Shown: positions 37,958 through 47,831, numbered from the stretch's first letter. The stretch is 64,000 nt of DNA from Streptomyces sp. NBC_01244 (GCF_035987325.1 NZ_CP108488.1:2232001-2296000); one strand, 5' to 3'. Numbers and translations: made by a program. Notes: generated from the sequence alone by a model not told the origin.

Positions 37958-39247
37958 CTAAGCCCCCGTCACAGAAGCCTCCGCAGAGCCCTCCAACGGC
38001 CCCGCCGAACCCGCCACCGGCTCCCCGGCCACCGACCCCGGCGCCGAACCCGCCACCGCACGGCTCGCACCCGGACGCGCCAGCACCCGCTGAGTCACCG
38101 TCAGCACCAGCAGCGCGGCGAACCCCGCCACGCTCGCCACCGCGAAACCCGCCGCCGTACCCCCCGCCTCCACCGCAGGACCCGCCGCCGCCGTACCGAT
38201 CGCCGCACCCACCCCGAAGAACGTCACCAGCCACGAGAACGCCTCCGTCACCGTGCCCGCCGGAGCATGCCGGTCCACCACGATGAACGCACACGCCAGA
38301 GCCGGAGCCAGGAACACCCCCGCCAACGCCGCGAACCCCGTCATCGCCACCACACCCGGCACCAGCATCAACGGCAAATAACACACCGCCAACAACGCCA
38401 GCAACAACCAGAGCCGCCGCTCCGGCGCACCCACCCACTGCCGCGCCCCGTACAGCACACCACCGAACAGCGCACCCAGACCCAGCGCCGCCATCAGCCA
38501 GCCGTACACCGCCTGCCCCCCGTGCTCATCCGCGTACGCCACACCCGCCACCGTGATCGACCCCAGCGCCGTACCCACGAAGAAGAACGCCCCCAGCAAC
38601 GCCAGCAGACCCCGCGAACGCAGCGCCCCCAGCCAGTGCGCCTCCCGCGGCTCCGAACGCCACGTACGCGAAGGCTCCGACACCACGACCGACAGCGCCC
38701 CCAGCACCCCGATCCCGTTCAGCACCAGCAGCGCCACCGCCGGATCCCACAGCGCCACGCACAGCGTCACCAGCAGCGGCCCCACCGTGAACATGACCTC
38801 CTGGGCCACCGCGTCCATCGCGTACGCCGCGTGGACCCGCTCCTCCTTGCCCCCCAGCACACTCGGCCACAGCGCCCGCAGCCCGCCCTCCAGCGGCGGC
38901 GTGAACAGCCCCGCGACCACCACCGCCGCGTACGCCACCGCCACCGACCCCGTACCGGCCAGCGCCAGCCACACCATGCCCAGCGCCGACACCACCGCCG
39001 CCGGCAACTGCACCCGCGGCTGCCCGAAAAGGTCCACCGCCCGCCCCAGCAACGGCTGCCCCACCGCGTTCGACACCCCGTACACGGCCGCCAGCGCACC
39101 CGCCAGGCTGTAACTGCCACCCTCCGCCCGGGTGAACAGCACGATCGCGATCGGCCCCGTCCCGTTCGGCAGCCGGCCTATGAGCGTGCCCACCAGCAGC
39201 CTCGCGGCATGCCGGGTCCTGAGCAGCTCCGCGTAACCCGCGGCCAT
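37958..39247 (-). CDS. MFS transporter
   Basis: 429 residues from ATG 39247 (GAGGAGGGGG upstream). About twelve hydrophobic segments starting with LLVGTLIGRLPNGTGPIAIVLF; the Ala/Gly-rich C-terminus (GASRAVAGSAPGSVAGEPVAGSAG) is cytoplasmic. Major facilitator superfamily, most likely an exporter or sugar/drug transporter. Divergent from a LacI gene with a dyad between them; the pair sits between prcA and pafA. Substrate unknown. Confidence 0.88.
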   Translation of the reverse strand: MAAGYAELLRTRHAARLLVGTLIGRLPNGTGPIAIVLFTRAEGGSYSLAGALAAVYGVSNAVGQPLLGRAVDLFGQPRVQLPAAVVSALGMVWLALAGTGSVAVAYAAVVVAGLFTPPLEGGLRALWPSVLGGKEERVHAAYAMDAVAQEVMFTVGPLLVTLCVALWDPAVALLVLNGIGVLGALSVVVSEPSRTWRSEPREAHWLGALRSRGLLALLGAFFFVGTALGSITVAGVAYADEHGGQAVYGWLMAALGLGALFGGVLYGARQWVGAPERRLWLLLALLAVCYLPLMLVPGVVAMTGFAALAGVFLAPALACAFIVVDRHAPAGTVTEAFSWLVTFFGVGAAIGTAAAGPAVEAGGTAAGFAVASVAGFAALLVLTVTQRVLARPGASRAVAGSAPGSVAGEPVAGSAGPLEGSAEASVTGA

Positions 39248-39294
39248 GTCCGCCCCCTCCTCCGCCCGGACCCAGCCCGGAACAACCCAAGTAA

Positions 39295-39321
39295 TACGTA
39301 TAACGTGACCGGTCATACGTA
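39295..39321. promoter_or_regulatory. Operator candidate between MFS and LacI genes
   Basis: The perfect palindrome TGACCGGTCA (39306-39315) is flanked by two TACGTA palindromes (39295-39300, 39316-39321). The location between a LacI regulator and the divergent transporter gene fits a LacI operator. Confidence 0.5.
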
Positions 39322-39395
39322 CCATGACCACAGTCGGACGGTCCACCCACCCGACCCCCCACACCCCCCGCGACCTCGCACTACAGGAGCACCGT

Positions 39396-40397
39396 GTGAC
39401 GAGACCCACCAGCCGCGACGTGGCCACCGCCGCCGGAGTCTCCCAGGCCACCGTCTCCCTCGTCCTCGGCGACAAATGGCGCGGCCGCGTCTCCCAACGC
39501 ACCGCCGACCACGTCCGCCACACCGCCACCGAACTCGGCTACCGCCCCAACCTCGCCGCCCGCAACCTCCGCCTCGGATCCACCCGCACCGCCCTCCTCG
39601 TCGTCCCCGCCCTCACCAACGAATTCTTCGCCCGCGTCTACACCGGCGCCGCCCGCATCGCCGCCGAACACGGCTTCGGCGTCGTCCTCTACCCCTCCCC
39701 CGACGGCACCGGCCCCGCCCGCAACCCCTTCGCCTCCGCCCGCGCCGCCCTCGACGGAGTCATCGCCTCCTCCATGGCCGCCGACGCCCTCCACGCCCTC
39801 GGCGGCAACGAACTCCCCCTCGTCATGCTCGACAGCGACCCCACCGCCGACACCGCCCACGCCCACGTCAACCTCGCCATCGCCGACGGCATGCGCCAAA
39901 CCGCCCAACACCTCCTCACCCACGGCCACCACCGCTTCCTCCACCTCGCCTCCGCCATCGACTCCTGGACCTTCACCATCCGCGCGAACGCCCTCGCCGC
40001 CCACCTGCCGCCCCCCACCGAGCTGCGCACCGTACGGGCCCACCTCAGCGTGGAAGCCGCCCGTACGGCCATGGAGCGCGCCCTGGACACCCCCGCGGAC
40101 CGCCGCCCCACCGCCGTCGTCTGCGACGACGACATCCTCGCCGCCGGCGCCTGCAAAGCCGCCCGCCGCCTCGGCCTGCGCATCCCCGAAGACCTCTCCG
40201 TCACCGGCTTCGACGACCTCGCCCTCGCCACCGCCGTCGAACCCGAACTCACCACCGTCCACCTCCCCGCCGAACGCGTCGGCGAACAAGGCATGACCGC
40301 CCTCCTCGCCGTCCTCGAAGGCACCCCCTGGACCCCCGTCGACATCCCGGTCCACCTCGTCGTCCGCGACTCCACGGGACCCGCACCCCGCACCTGA
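39396..40397 (+). CDS. LacI-family transcriptional regulator
   Basis: 333 residues from GTG 39396 (CAGGAGC upstream). LacI HTH at about 3-60 (TSRDVATAAGVSQATVSLVLG, then the hinge helix region RTADHVRHTATELGYRPNLAARNLRLGSTRTA), then the periplasmic-binding-like effector domain (VVPALTNEFFARVYTGAARIA, GFDDLALATAVEPELTTV). It probably represses the divergent MFS gene in response to a sugar or similar ligand. Convergent with prcA, with a terminator between. Confidence 0.95.
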   Translation: MTRPTSRDVATAAGVSQATVSLVLGDKWRGRVSQRTADHVRHTATELGYRPNLAARNLRLGSTRTALLVVPALTNEFFARVYTGAARIAAEHGFGVVLYPSPDGTGPARNPFASARAALDGVIASSMAADALHALGGNELPLVMLDSDPTADTAHAHVNLAIADGMRQTAQHLLTHGHHRFLHLASAIDSWTFTIRANALAAHLPPPTELRTVRAHLSVEAARTAMERALDTPADRRPTAVVCDDDILAAGACKAARRLGLRIPEDLSVTGFDDLALATAVEPELTTVHLPAERVGEQGMTALLAVLEGTPWTPVDIPVHLVVRDSTGPAPRT

Positions 40398-40415
40398 GCC
40401 CCCGGAAACGCGAAA

Positions 40416-40443
40416 GCGCCCCCGACCCGAAGGCCAGGGGCGC
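40416..40443 (-). terminator. Terminator after prcA (shared with LacI)
   Basis: GCGCCCC and GGGGCGC pair over a 14-nt loop; on the minus strand the stem is followed by TTTCGCGTTTCC. Lies between the converging LacI and prcA genes. Confidence 0.7.
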
Positions 40444-40464
40444 CCACACTCACTACGACTCGCT

Positions 40465-41229
40465 CTACTCGGCTTCCTCTTCGGGAGCCTCGTCGTTCGA
40501 CACGGCATCCGCCTGAGCGGCCGCCGGAACGTCCGCCTCCAGCAGCCGCGACAGCTGCCGGCCACGGATCCGCTTGAACTTGCGCTGCTGAGCCCGCGTA
40601 CGGTCCAGCACCGCCACCTCCAGCCGCTCCGCCGGAATCGACTTGTCCGTACCGTTCGCCTGGCTCGACAGCGCCTGCACCGCCAGCTTCAGCGCCTCGG
40701 ACAGGGTCATCCCGTCCTGGTGCCGCTGATCCAGATAGGTGCTGATCTGCTCGGCGTTGCCACCCACGGCGACGGACCCGTGCTCGTCGACGATCGACCC
40801 GTCGTGCGGAAGACGATAGATCTGGTCGCCCGCGGCGGTCGGACCGACCTCGGCAACGACCAGCTCCACCTCGTACGGCTTCTCCCCCGCACTCGAGAAG
40901 ATCGTGCCGAGCGTCTGCGCGTAGACGTTCGCCAGCCCACGGGCCGTCACATCGTCACGGTCGTAGGTGTATCCACGCAGATCGGCGTACCGCACACCGC
41001 CGATGCGCAGGTTCTCGTACTCGTTGTACTTGCCGGCGGCCGCGAAGCCGATCCGGTCGTAGATCTCGCTGAACTTGTGCAGCGCGCGGGACGGGTTCTC
41101 ACCGACGAACACGATGCCGTCGGCGTACTGGATCACAACAAGGCTGCGACCGCGGGCAATGCCCTTGCGGGCGTATTCCGCCCGGTCGGCCATGGCCTGC
41201 TGGGGTGACACATAGAACGGAGTCGACAC
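40465..41229 (-). CDS. prcA: 20S proteasome alpha subunit
   Basis: 254 residues beginning [33 protein letters not shown], the alpha-subunit N-terminal gate and first helix. Alpha rings cap the 20S core and bind the C-terminus of the Arc ATPase. The sequence contains the usual NYTDxx-like alpha features without a catalytic Thr1. A C-terminal acidic tail ([13 protein letters not shown]) follows. GTG start at 41229, 43 nt behind prcB. Confidence 0.97.
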   Translation of the reverse strand: MSTPFYVSPQQAMADRAEYARKGIARGRSLVVIQYADGIVFVGENPSRALHKFSEIYDRIGFAAAGKYNEYENLRIGGVRYADLRGYTYDRDDVTARGLANVYAQTLGTIFSSAGEKPYEVELVVAEVGPTAAGDQIYRLPHDGSIVDEHGSVAVGGNAEQISTYLDQRHQDGMTLSEALKLAVQALSSQANGTDKSIPAERLEVAVLDRTRAQQRKFKRIRGRQLSRLLEADVPAAAQADAVSNDEAPEEEAE

Positions 41230-41272
41230 CGGCTTTCCGTCCCTTTCTTCTGGACGACGAGGAGGTCAGAGG

Positions 41273-42112
41273 TCAGAGCAGGGCGGCGCGCGGACCGTCG
41301 GGCTGCTCCAGCCGGCGGTTCGTGATCTTGCGGGCCAGCTCCGAGGACTCCTCGTCGGTCAGCCTGCGGAATCCCTCGTCGGTCATGACGGTGACGATGG
41401 GGTAGATGTGGCGGTAGAGGTCCGGACCGCCGGTGGCCGAGTCGTCGTCGGCGGCGTCGTACAACGCCTGCACGACCAGCGTCGTGGCCTCTTCCTCCGT
41501 CAGCTTCGAGTGGTACAGCTTCTTCATCGAACCGCGGGCGAAGATCGAGCCCGACCCGGTCGCGGCGTAGCCGTGCTCCTCGGAGCGGCCGCCGGTCACG
41601 TCGTAGGAGAAGATCCGGCCCCTCTCCTTGGCCTCGTCGTACCCCGCGAAGAGCGGGACGACGGCCAGGCCCTGCATGGCCATGCCCAGGTTGCTGCGGA
41701 TCATGGTGGAGAGCCGGTTCGCCTTACCTTCGAGACTGAGGGTCGCCCCCTCCACCTTCTCGAAGTGCTCCAGCTCCAGCTGGAACAGCTTCACCATCTC
41801 CACGGCGAGACCGGCGGTGCCGGCGATGCCGACGGCGGAGTACTCGTCGGCCGGGAACACCTTCTCGATGTCCCGCTGCGCGATCATGTTCCCCATGGTC
41901 GCCCGCCGGTCACCGGCGAGGACCACCCCGCCGGGGAAGGTGGCGGCCACGATGGTCGTCCCGTGCGGCGCCTCGATGACCCCGTCGGGCAGCTTCCGGT
42001 TGCCCGGGAGCATCTCGGGCTGGTGCGCGCCCAAGAAGTCCATGAAGGACGACGACCCCGGCGTCAGGAAGGCTGCCGGCAGACGCCCTGTGCTTCGAAT
42101 GTTGGGTTCCAC
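41273..42112 (-). CDS. prcB: 20S proteasome beta subunit (catalytic)
   Basis: 279 residues. A 51-residue propeptide ([20 protein letters not shown]) is removed at G51-T52, exposing the nucleophile in [36 protein letters not shown]; the catalytic Asp and Lys (in AGDRR) follow. It forms the inner beta rings and degrades pupylated proteins. GTG 42112 gives an N-terminus like that of S. coelicolor PrcB. The start lies inside the 3' end of the upstream endonuclease-like gene (49-nt overlap, different frame), so the ribosome site AAGGAAA is within that gene and coupling is likely. Confidence 0.97.
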   Translation of the reverse strand: MEPNIRSTGRLPAAFLTPGSSSFMDFLGAHQPEMLPGNRKLPDGVIEAPHGTTIVAATFPGGVVLAGDRRATMGNMIAQRDIEKVFPADEYSAVGIAGTAGLAVEMVKLFQLELEHFEKVEGATLSLEGKANRLSTMIRSNLGMAMQGLAVVPLFAGYDEAKERGRIFSYDVTGGRSEEHGYAATGSGSIFARGSMKKLYHSKLTEEEATTLVVQALYDAADDDSATGGPDLYRHIYPIVTVMTDEGFRRLTDEESSELARKITNRRLEQPDGPRAALL

Positions 42113-42666
42113 AGGTTTCCTTCCAGATATTCGACTGCCCGACGGGCATGGTCGGGATCATCCTGCAACAGGCCAACGCCCGTATTGCAGTTGAAGCAAA
42201 GTACGCCCCGGACCCTACCCGTTTTGTGGCAGTGATCCACATGTACGGCAGGAGCCCGAAGGCAGATGCAACAGAGACCGCCCTGATCCGCGATCATCTG
42301 GTCGCGCTCGCCCTCGGTGATTCCGTACTTGCGCCTAAGGTGACCCGCCCGACCCTCCACGGCCCGGCACGTCTTGCATCGCGCATTGCGGCCATCAGGA
42401 GCGGATGAATTGCGATGAAACCCGGAATGCGGCTTAACCTCCCCGCAGCGCGTGCAGAGCTTGTGCCCTTCCGGCACTTCCACACGCCGACGGACCATCC
42501 CGGCCTCCGCCGACAGCGCTTTGAGGTGACCCCTCGGAGCGCAGTCCCTGCAGTGTTTTTGCAAGCCATCCATGTTCGACCGCTTGATGCCGAAGGCTGC
42601 GCGCGGCCGCTCCTCGCCGCACCGCACACAACGCTTCGACCCTGCCCTTACGGGCATCCACCCCAC
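42064..42666 (-). CDS. Endonuclease VII-like (HNH) zinc-finger nuclease embedded in the proteasome operon
   Basis: 200 residues (GTG 42666; ATG 42657 is an alternative). Two tandem zinc modules ([14 protein letters not shown]...CRDC, about 13-42; [16 protein letters not shown]...CKTC, about 72-100) precede an endonuclease-VII/HNH-type domain (about 115-195): [49 protein letters not shown], with the conserved His-Asp-His and Cys ligands. Codons use far more third-position A/T than neighbours (a run of GTT, CAT, TTT, AAT, TCA, GCT, CCT), suggesting foreign origin. It lies 21 nt after pup and overlaps prcB by 49 nt, so it is cotranscribed. Endonuclease VII-type proteins cut branched or structured DNA in phages. 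Confidence 0.88.
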   Translation of the reverse strand: MGWMPVRAGSKRCVRCGEERPRAAFGIKRSNMDGLQKHCRDCAPRGHLKALSAEAGMVRRRVEVPEGHKLCTRCGEVKPHSGFHRNSSAPDGRNARCKTCRAVEGRAGHLRRKYGITEGERDQMIADQGGLCCICLRAPAVHVDHCHKTGRVRGVLCFNCNTGVGLLQDDPDHARRAVEYLEGNLWNPTFEAQGVCRQPS

Positions 42667-42687
42667 CCTTCACCTTCGATTCAAAGG

Positions 42688-42900
42688 CTACTGGCCACCT
42701 TTTTGAACGAATGAGCGAACGAAGTCCTCGGCGTTCTCCTCGAGTACATCGTCAATCTCGTCAAGTACGGAGTCGACGTCGTCCGAGAGCTTTTCCTGTC
42801 GCTCCTTGAGGTCGGTCGATTCCTCGACCGCCGCCTCCTCGACCTCCTCGGTCGAGCGCTGCGCCTTCTGCTGTCCGCCGCCGGTGTCCTTGGTCGCCAT
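42688..42900 (-). CDS. pup: Prokaryotic ubiquitin-like protein Pup
   Basis: 70 residues, MATKDTGGGQQKAQ at the N-terminus, a disordered, acidic body and the C-terminal helix ...ENAEDFVRSFVQKGGQ. The terminal Gly-Gly-Gln means Dop must deamidate it to Glu before ligation. ATG 42900 follows GGTGAG. It heads the pup-HNH-prcB-prcA transcript; the 190-bp upstream spacer probably holds the promoter but no unambiguous -10/-35 pair was identified. Confidence 0.97.
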   Translation of the reverse strand: MATKDTGGGQQKAQRSTEEVEEAAVEESTDLKERQEKLSDDVDSVLDEIDDVLEENAEDFVRSFVQKGGQ

Positions 42901-43093
42901 GTGTAGCTCACCCCGCTCGGTTCGCACGCTCACGTGAAAGACCCCGCGAATTCGGGATCCCTCAAGATCAGACTCTACGTCGGACCCTACAAGGAGGGCC
43001 CGACATCCGTCCCGGTACTTTCATAACGTCCGGATGTCTTCATGATTCCCGGGCCGGGGGCCTTTCAGCCCCCGCCCCGTGTACCGGAAAGGC
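42901..43093 (-). other. Spacer between dop and pup with a hairpin
   Basis: 193 bp without a gene. It contains the perfect 7-bp hairpin CGGGGGC-N6-GCCCCCG (43055-43074), just past the dop stop, followed nearer pup by AT-richer DNA with TAGGGT- and TAGAGT-like -10 candidates on the minus strand. Terminator plus promoter is the likely content. Confidence 0.45.
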
Positions 43094-44605
43094 TTACCGC
43101 CCCGACAGCACCCGCACCAGGTCCTCCGCCGTGCGGCAGCGGTCCAGGAGCTCCTTCACGTGGGCACGGGTGCCCCGCAGGGGTTCCAGGGTCGGGACCC
43201 GCTGGAGGGAGTCGTGGCCCGGCAGGTCGAAGATCACCGAGTCCCACGAGGCCGCCGCCACGTCGTCCGCGTACTGCTCCAGGCACCGCCCCCGGAAGTA
43301 CGCCCGGGTGTCCTCCGGCGGCTTGCTCTGCGCCCGATCCACCGCCGGCTCCTCCAGCAGGCGCTTCATCTTGCCGCGGGCCACCAGGCGGTTGTAGAGC
43401 CCCTTCTCGGGCCGTACGTCCGCGTACTGGAGGTCCACCAGGTGGAGACGGGCCGCGTCCCATTCGAGGCCGTCCCGGCGCCGGTAGCCCTCGAGGATCT
43501 CCCGCTTCGCGATCCAGTCGAGCTCTCCCGACAGGCTCATCGGGTCGGTTTCCAGCCGGCCCAGTACGTCCTCCCAGCGGGCCAGCACATCCTTGGTCTG
43601 CTCGTCCGCGTCGGAGCCGAAACGCTCCTCCACGTACTTCCTGGCCAGCTCGTAGTACTCCATCTGGAGCTGTACGGCGGTCAGCGTCCGCCCGCTGCGC
43701 AGCGTGATCAGGTGCTGCAGGTCGGGGTCGTGGGAGACCTGGTGGAGGGTGCGTACGGGCTGGTCCACGGCGAGGTCGACGTTGATGTAGCCGTCTTCGA
43801 TCATGGACAGGACCAGGGCGGTGGTGCCGAGTTTGAGGTAGGTGGAGATCTCGGAGAGGTTGGCGTCGCCGATGATCACGTGGAGGCGGCGGTATTTCTC
43901 CGCGTCCGAGTGCGGCTCGTCCCTCGTGTTGATGATGGGGCGCTTGAGGGTGGTCTCCAGGCCGACCTCGACTTCGAAGTAGTCGGCGCGCTGGCTGATC
44001 TGGAAGCCGTGTTCGCGGCCGTCCTGGCCGATGCCGACGCGGCCGGCGCCGGTGAAGACGAGGCGGGAGACGAAGAAGGGGGTGAGGTGGCGCACGATGT
44101 CCGAGAAGGGGGTTTCCCGCTTCATCAGGTAGTTCTCGTGCGTGCCGTAGGAAGCGCCCTTGTTGTCGGTGTTGTTCTTGTAGAGGTGGATGGGCTGGGC
44201 CCCGGGGAGCTGGGCGGCCCTGACAGCCGCTTCGGCCATGATCCGCTCGCCGGCCTTGTCCCAGAGGACGGCGTCGAGCGGGTTGGTGATCTCCGGGGAG
44301 CTGTATTCGGGGTGTGCGTGGTCGACGTAGAGGCGTGCGCCGTTGGTGAGGATGACGTTGGCGAGGCCGATGTCCTCGTCGGTGAGCTGGCTGTTGTCGG
44401 CGGCCTCGCGGGCGAGGTCGAAGCCGCGGGCGTCCCGCAGCGGGTTCTCTTCCTCGAAGTCCCAGCGGGCGCGTCGCGCCCGGTGCATCGCCGCCGCGTA
44501 GGCGTTGACGATCTGGGACGAGGTGAGCATGGCATTGGCGTTCGGGTGCCCCGGGACGGAGATCCCGTACTCCGTCTCGATCCCCATTACTCGCCGTACG
44601 GTCAT
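43094..44605 (-). CDS. dop: Pup deamidase/depupylase Dop
   Basis: 503 residues from ATG 44605 (AAGGAGGG upstream). PafA-like fold: [82 protein letters not shown], and a longer loop and C-terminal domain than PafA. Its Asp nucleophile-type motif differs from PafA by the Dop loop. It deamidates Pup's C-terminal Gln and also removes Pup from substrates. A 130-bp upstream frame extension is rejected as it carries no similarity. Separate transcript from arc, which ends in a terminator upstream. Confidence 0.96.
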   Translation of the reverse strand: MTVRRVMGIETEYGISVPGHPNANAMLTSSQIVNAYAAAMHRARRARWDFEEENPLRDARGFDLAREAADNSQLTDEDIGLANVILTNGARLYVDHAHPEYSSPEITNPLDAVLWDKAGERIMAEAAVRAAQLPGAQPIHLYKNNTDNKGASYGTHENYLMKRETPFSDIVRHLTPFFVSRLVFTGAGRVGIGQDGREHGFQISQRADYFEVEVGLETTLKRPIINTRDEPHSDAEKYRRLHVIIGDANLSEISTYLKLGTTALVLSMIEDGYINVDLAVDQPVRTLHQVSHDPDLQHLITLRSGRTLTAVQLQMEYYELARKYVEERFGSDADEQTKDVLARWEDVLGRLETDPMSLSGELDWIAKREILEGYRRRDGLEWDAARLHLVDLQYADVRPEKGLYNRLVARGKMKRLLEEPAVDRAQSKPPEDTRAYFRGRCLEQYADDVAAASWDSVIFDLPGHDSLQRVPTLEPLRGTRAHVKELLDRCRTAEDLVRVLSGR

Positions 44606-44626
44606 GCGGCCCTCCTTGCCCGGCGG

Positions 44627-44644
44627 CGCTCCCGTTCGGGAGCG
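44627..44644 (-). promoter_or_regulatory. Tight hairpin in dop 5' leader
   Basis: CGCTCCCG and CGGGAGCG form a perfect 8-bp inverted repeat with a 2-nt TT centre, 22-39 nt upstream of the dop ATG. Possible operator or translational structure. Confidence 0.35.
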
Positions 44645-44811
44645 GCGCTCAAGTACCGCTGGTGCTCCGGTGCGTCGTGTGCGGTGCCCGTCCCCGCACT
44701 GCGCGACCTGCGGTATGGAAGAGCCTAGAACCACTCCGCGCTGGTGGGGAGATCATTTCAGTCATTGACTTTGCCCTGTCACCGGCTGAAAAGAACGTTT
44801 GGTAAAGCAGT

Positions 44812-44846
44812 CGGCTGCGGGTGCCCTTGCCGGGCGCCCGCAGCCG
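44812..44846 (-). terminator. Terminator after arc
   Basis: CGGCTGCGGG and CCCGCAGCCG form a perfect 10-bp stem, with an inner GCCC/GGGC helix and TTGCC loop; on the minus strand it is followed by ACTGCTTTACC. About 10 nt past the arc stop. Confidence 0.88.
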
Positions 44847-44856
44847 GCCCGCTTTG

Positions 44857-46623
44857 TCAGAGGTACTGACCGGTGTTGGCCACCGTGTCGATGGAGCGTC
44901 CGGTGTCCGCGCCTTGCTTTCCGGTGACGAGGGTTCGGATGAATACGATCCGCTCGCCCTTCTTTCCGGAGATTCGGGCCCAGTCGTCGGGGTTGGTGGT
45001 GTTGGGCAGGTCTTCGTTCTCCTTGAACTCGTCCACGCAAGCCTGGAGGAGGTGGGCGACGCGAAGGCCCTTCTGGTTGTGCTCGAGGAAGGCCTTGATG
45101 GCCATCTTCTTCGCACGGTCCACGATGTTCTGGATCATCGCGCCCGAGTTGAAGTCCTTGAAGTAGAGGACTTCCTTGTCGCCGTTGGCGTACGTGACCT
45201 CGAGGAAGCGGTTCTCCTCGGTTTCGGCGTACATCTGCTCGACGACGGTCTGGATCATGCTGTGGACGGTTTCCGCGGTGGATCCCTGGTGCTCGCCGAG
45301 GTCGTCGGTGTGCAGGGGCAGGGTGGCCTTGAGGTACTTCGCGAAGATGTCCTTGGCGGCCTCGGCGCCGGGGCGCTCGATCTTGATCTTCACGTCGAGC
45401 CGGCCGGGGCGCAGGATGGCCGGGTCGATCATGTCTTCGCGGTTGGAGGCGCCGATGACGATGACGTTCTCCAGGCCTTCCACGCCGTCGATCTCGGCGA
45501 GCAGCTGGGGGACGATGGTGTTTTCCACGTCCGAGCTGACTCCGGATCCGCGGGTGCGGAAGAGGGATTCCATCTCGTCGAAGAAGACGATGACGGGGGT
45601 GCCCTCGCTCGCCTTCTCCCTCGCACGCTGGAAGACGAGGCGGATGTGCCGCTCGGTCTCGCCGACGTACTTGTTGAGGAGTTCGGGGCCCTTGATGTTC
45701 AGGAAGTAGGACTTCCCGGTGGGCTGGCCGGTGACCTCGGCGACCTTCTTGGCAAGGGAGTTGGCCACGGCCTTGGCGATGAGCGTCTTGCCACAGCCGG
45801 GAGGGCCGTAGAGCAGGATGCCCTTCGGGGGCCGCAGTTCGTGTTCCTTGAAGAGGTCGGGGTAGAGGTAGGGGAGCTCGACGGCGTCGCGGATCAGTTC
45901 GATCTGGTCGCCCAGGCCGCCGATCTTGTCGTAGTCGATGTCCGGGACCTCTTCGAGGACGAGGTCTTCGACCTCGCTCTTGGGGACGATCTCGTAGACG
46001 TAGCCGGAGCGGGGTTCGAGCAGCAGGGAGTCGCCGGGGCGGATGGTGACGTCCAGGAGCGGCTCGGCGAGCCTCACCACCCTTTCCTCGTCGGTGTGCC
46101 CGACCACCAGGGCGCGCTCGCCGTCCTCGAGGATTTCCTTGAGGGTGACGATGTCCCCGGCCCGCTCGTACTCCATGGCCTCGACCACGTTGAGGGCCTC
46201 GTTGAGCATGACCTCCTGGCCGCGCCGGAGGTCATCCGGTTCGACGCTGGGGCTCACGTTCACTCGGAGCTTTCGGCCGCCGGTGAAGATGTCGACGGTT
46301 CCGTCTTCGTTCGACTGCAGGAAGACTCCGAAGCCGGCCGGCGGCTGTGCGAGCCGGTCGACTTCTTCCTTGAGGGCCACGATCTGGTCGCGGGCCTCGC
46401 GCAGGGTGTTCGCCAGCCGCTCGTTCTGTGCGGAGACGCCTGCCAGGTTTGTCTGGAGCTCGACGATCCGCTCTTCGAGAATCCTCGTGTGTCGCGGAGA
46501 GTCGGCGAGCTTACGTCGCAGGACGGCGATTTCCTGCTCGAGATAGGCAACCTGGCCGGCGGGGTCCTCAGACCCTCGCCCGGGCCGGATGCCGCGGTTG
46601 ATGTCGTCGTCGTGGGCTGCCAC
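44857..46623 (-). CDS. arc: Proteasome-associated AAA ATPase Arc/Mpa
   Basis: 588 residues from GTG 46623 (GGAGGTGAGGACC upstream). N-terminal coiled coil (about 25-75), which captures Pup, then two OB domains (about 80-225), the AAA domain with Walker A GPPGCGKT (about 270) and Walker [10 protein letters not shown], and a C-terminal helical domain ending ...NTGQYL. The final QYL resembles the Gln-Tyr-Leu docking motif that opens the 20S gate. It unfolds pupylated proteins into PrcBA. Own transcript, with promoter just upstream. Confidence 0.97.
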   Translation of the reverse strand: MAAHDDDINRGIRPGRGSEDPAGQVAYLEQEIAVLRRKLADSPRHTRILEERIVELQTNLAGVSAQNERLANTLREARDQIVALKEEVDRLAQPPAGFGVFLQSNEDGTVDIFTGGRKLRVNVSPSVEPDDLRRGQEVMLNEALNVVEAMEYERAGDIVTLKEILEDGERALVVGHTDEERVVRLAEPLLDVTIRPGDSLLLEPRSGYVYEIVPKSEVEDLVLEEVPDIDYDKIGGLGDQIELIRDAVELPYLYPDLFKEHELRPPKGILLYGPPGCGKTLIAKAVANSLAKKVAEVTGQPTGKSYFLNIKGPELLNKYVGETERHIRLVFQRAREKASEGTPVIVFFDEMESLFRTRGSGVSSDVENTIVPQLLAEIDGVEGLENVIVIGASNREDMIDPAILRPGRLDVKIKIERPGAEAAKDIFAKYLKATLPLHTDDLGEHQGSTAETVHSMIQTVVEQMYAETEENRFLEVTYANGDKEVLYFKDFNSGAMIQNIVDRAKKMAIKAFLEHNQKGLRVAHLLQACVDEFKENEDLPNTTNPDDWARISGKKGERIVFIRTLVTGKQGADTGRSIDTVANTGQYL

Positions 46624-46661
46624 GGTCCTCACCTCCTCCAAGGGGAGCTGGACGCTTTCTG

Positions 46662-46715
46662 ACCCTACCTGGGCTGGTGGTGATTGAAACCCCTAGATCA
46701 CAAAGACGGTAGGGG
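46662..46715 (-). promoter_or_regulatory. arc promoter and flanking inverted repeat
   Basis: Minus strand TTTCAA (46689-46684) and TAGGGT (46667-46662) with a 16-bp spacer give a plausible promoter, 40 bp before the arc GTG. Just upstream, CCCCTA (46690-46695) and TAGGGG (46710-46715) form an inverted repeat with a 14-nt spacer, a possible operator. Confidence 0.45.
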
Positions 46716-46888
46716 TGTGTCCGATCTTCACCCTTGCGTACTCCCTCCCGTCAAGGAAATACCCACCCATCAAACTCGGGAAGCGGCCGGTTGTAAGGTC
46801 GAACTGTTCAACACCCGTCCGAGCTCGTGCGACTTGCCGCGAGTATCCGAGCGGGATGGATCACTCGAGGCAGGGAACGGCAGGAGAT

Positions 46889-47209
46889 ATGACCGTGCAG
46901 CAGGAGGTTTCCGCGGGGGGTTCCGGCGTGGCCGGAGAGCCGCTCGAGGTCTGGATCGACCAGGACCTCTGCACTGGCGACGGCATCTGTGTGCAGTACG
47001 CACCGGAGGTGTTCGAGCTGGACATCGATGGTCTGGCGTACGTGAAGAGCCCTGCCGACGAGTTGCTCGTGGAGGCGGGGGCGACCACTCCGGTTCCGCT
47101 GGTGCTGCTTCAGGACGTGGTGGATTCCGCGAAGGAATGTCCCGGGGATTGCATCCACGTAAGGCGGGTTTCGGACAGGGTGGAAGTCTTCGGTCCGGAC
47201 GCGGAGTGA
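46889..47209 (+). CDS. Ferredoxin (3Fe-4S/single-cluster type)
   Basis: 106 residues from ATG 46889 (CAGGAGA directly upstream). A short N-terminal region is followed by the single-cluster ferredoxin fold: VWIDQDLCTGDGICVQYAPEVFELDIDGLAYV and the C-terminal DSAKECPGDCIHVRRV. The cysteine spacing (CxxxxxC near 31-37 and a C-terminal CPGDC pair) fits a single [3Fe-4S] or [4Fe-4S] cluster ferredoxin such as those serving cytochrome P450s. Divergent from arc. No redox partner is nearby. Confidence 0.9.
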   Translation: MTVQQEVSAGGSGVAGEPLEVWIDQDLCTGDGICVQYAPEVFELDIDGLAYVKSPADELLVEAGATTPVPLVLLQDVVDSAKECPGDCIHVRRVSDRVEVFGPDAE

Positions 47210-47213
47210 CGGT

Positions 47214-47831
47214 TCAAACTCCCGTGGGGGTCGGATCCGTAAGCTCCTGGCGGAATTTCCCGCCGGTCCAGCGCCACTTGGCGAGCTGTTCCGTGTCGGG
47301 GCTGTAGCGGGGCACTTCGGGCGAGGAGTACCCGAGGAGGTTCGCGGTGACGAGTCCGTCGCGGACGGTGAGGTCGGTCGCGGTCTGCATGCGGGCGGCT
47401 TCGAGCAGTGTGGCGACGACGCGGGGGTTCGGGGTTTTCGCGGGGGCCTGGGCGAGGACGTAGATGGCGTGCGGCGGGGTGCCGGAGCCGGCGTCGCAGC
47501 GGACGGCCGCGACGGTTTCGGGGCGTCCGTCGCCGTCGAGGTCGCCTTCGGCGGTGGCCGTGACGGCTTGTGGGGCGCCCTTGCAGTCCAGGGGGTACGC
47601 GACCGCGTGCGCGTCGGGGGCGGCTGTCTGGGGGCCGCTCACGGGGCTCTCGGGGCTCGTGGTGCGTGCGGGGTCCGCGGAGGCTCCGGTGGCCGGGTCG
47701 GGCTGAAGGAGTCCGGCGGCGGCTATGACGGCGGCCAGGGCCGAGGCCGTGGCGAGCCAGTGGACGGGCCGGGCCCGGTGGTGCGCCGGGGTGGGTGTGC
47801 TCGGCGCCGGCTCGGCGGGGCTGTGCGGCAC
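47214..47831 (-). CDS. Secreted or membrane-anchored hypothetical protein
   Basis: 205 residues from GTG 47831 (GGAGA upstream; the frame opens to 47882). A Pro/Ala-rich cytoplasmic leader is followed by a hydrophobic helix (about 25-45, LATASALAAVIAAAGLLQP) and an exported domain containing GDLDGDGRPETVAAVRC, an FG-GAP/EF-hand-like calcium-binding DxDxDG loop, with two cysteines. Converges on ferredoxin with a 4-nt gap. Function unknown. Confidence 0.7.
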   Translation of the reverse strand: MPHSPAEPAPSTPTPAHHRARPVHWLATASALAAVIAAAGLLQPDPATGASADPARTTSPESPVSGPQTAAPDAHAVAYPLDCKGAPQAVTATAEGDLDGDGRPETVAAVRCDAGSGTPPHAIYVLAQAPAKTPNPRVVATLLEAARMQTATDLTVRDGLVTANLLGYSSPEVPRYSPDTEQLAKWRWTGGKFRQELTDPTPTGV

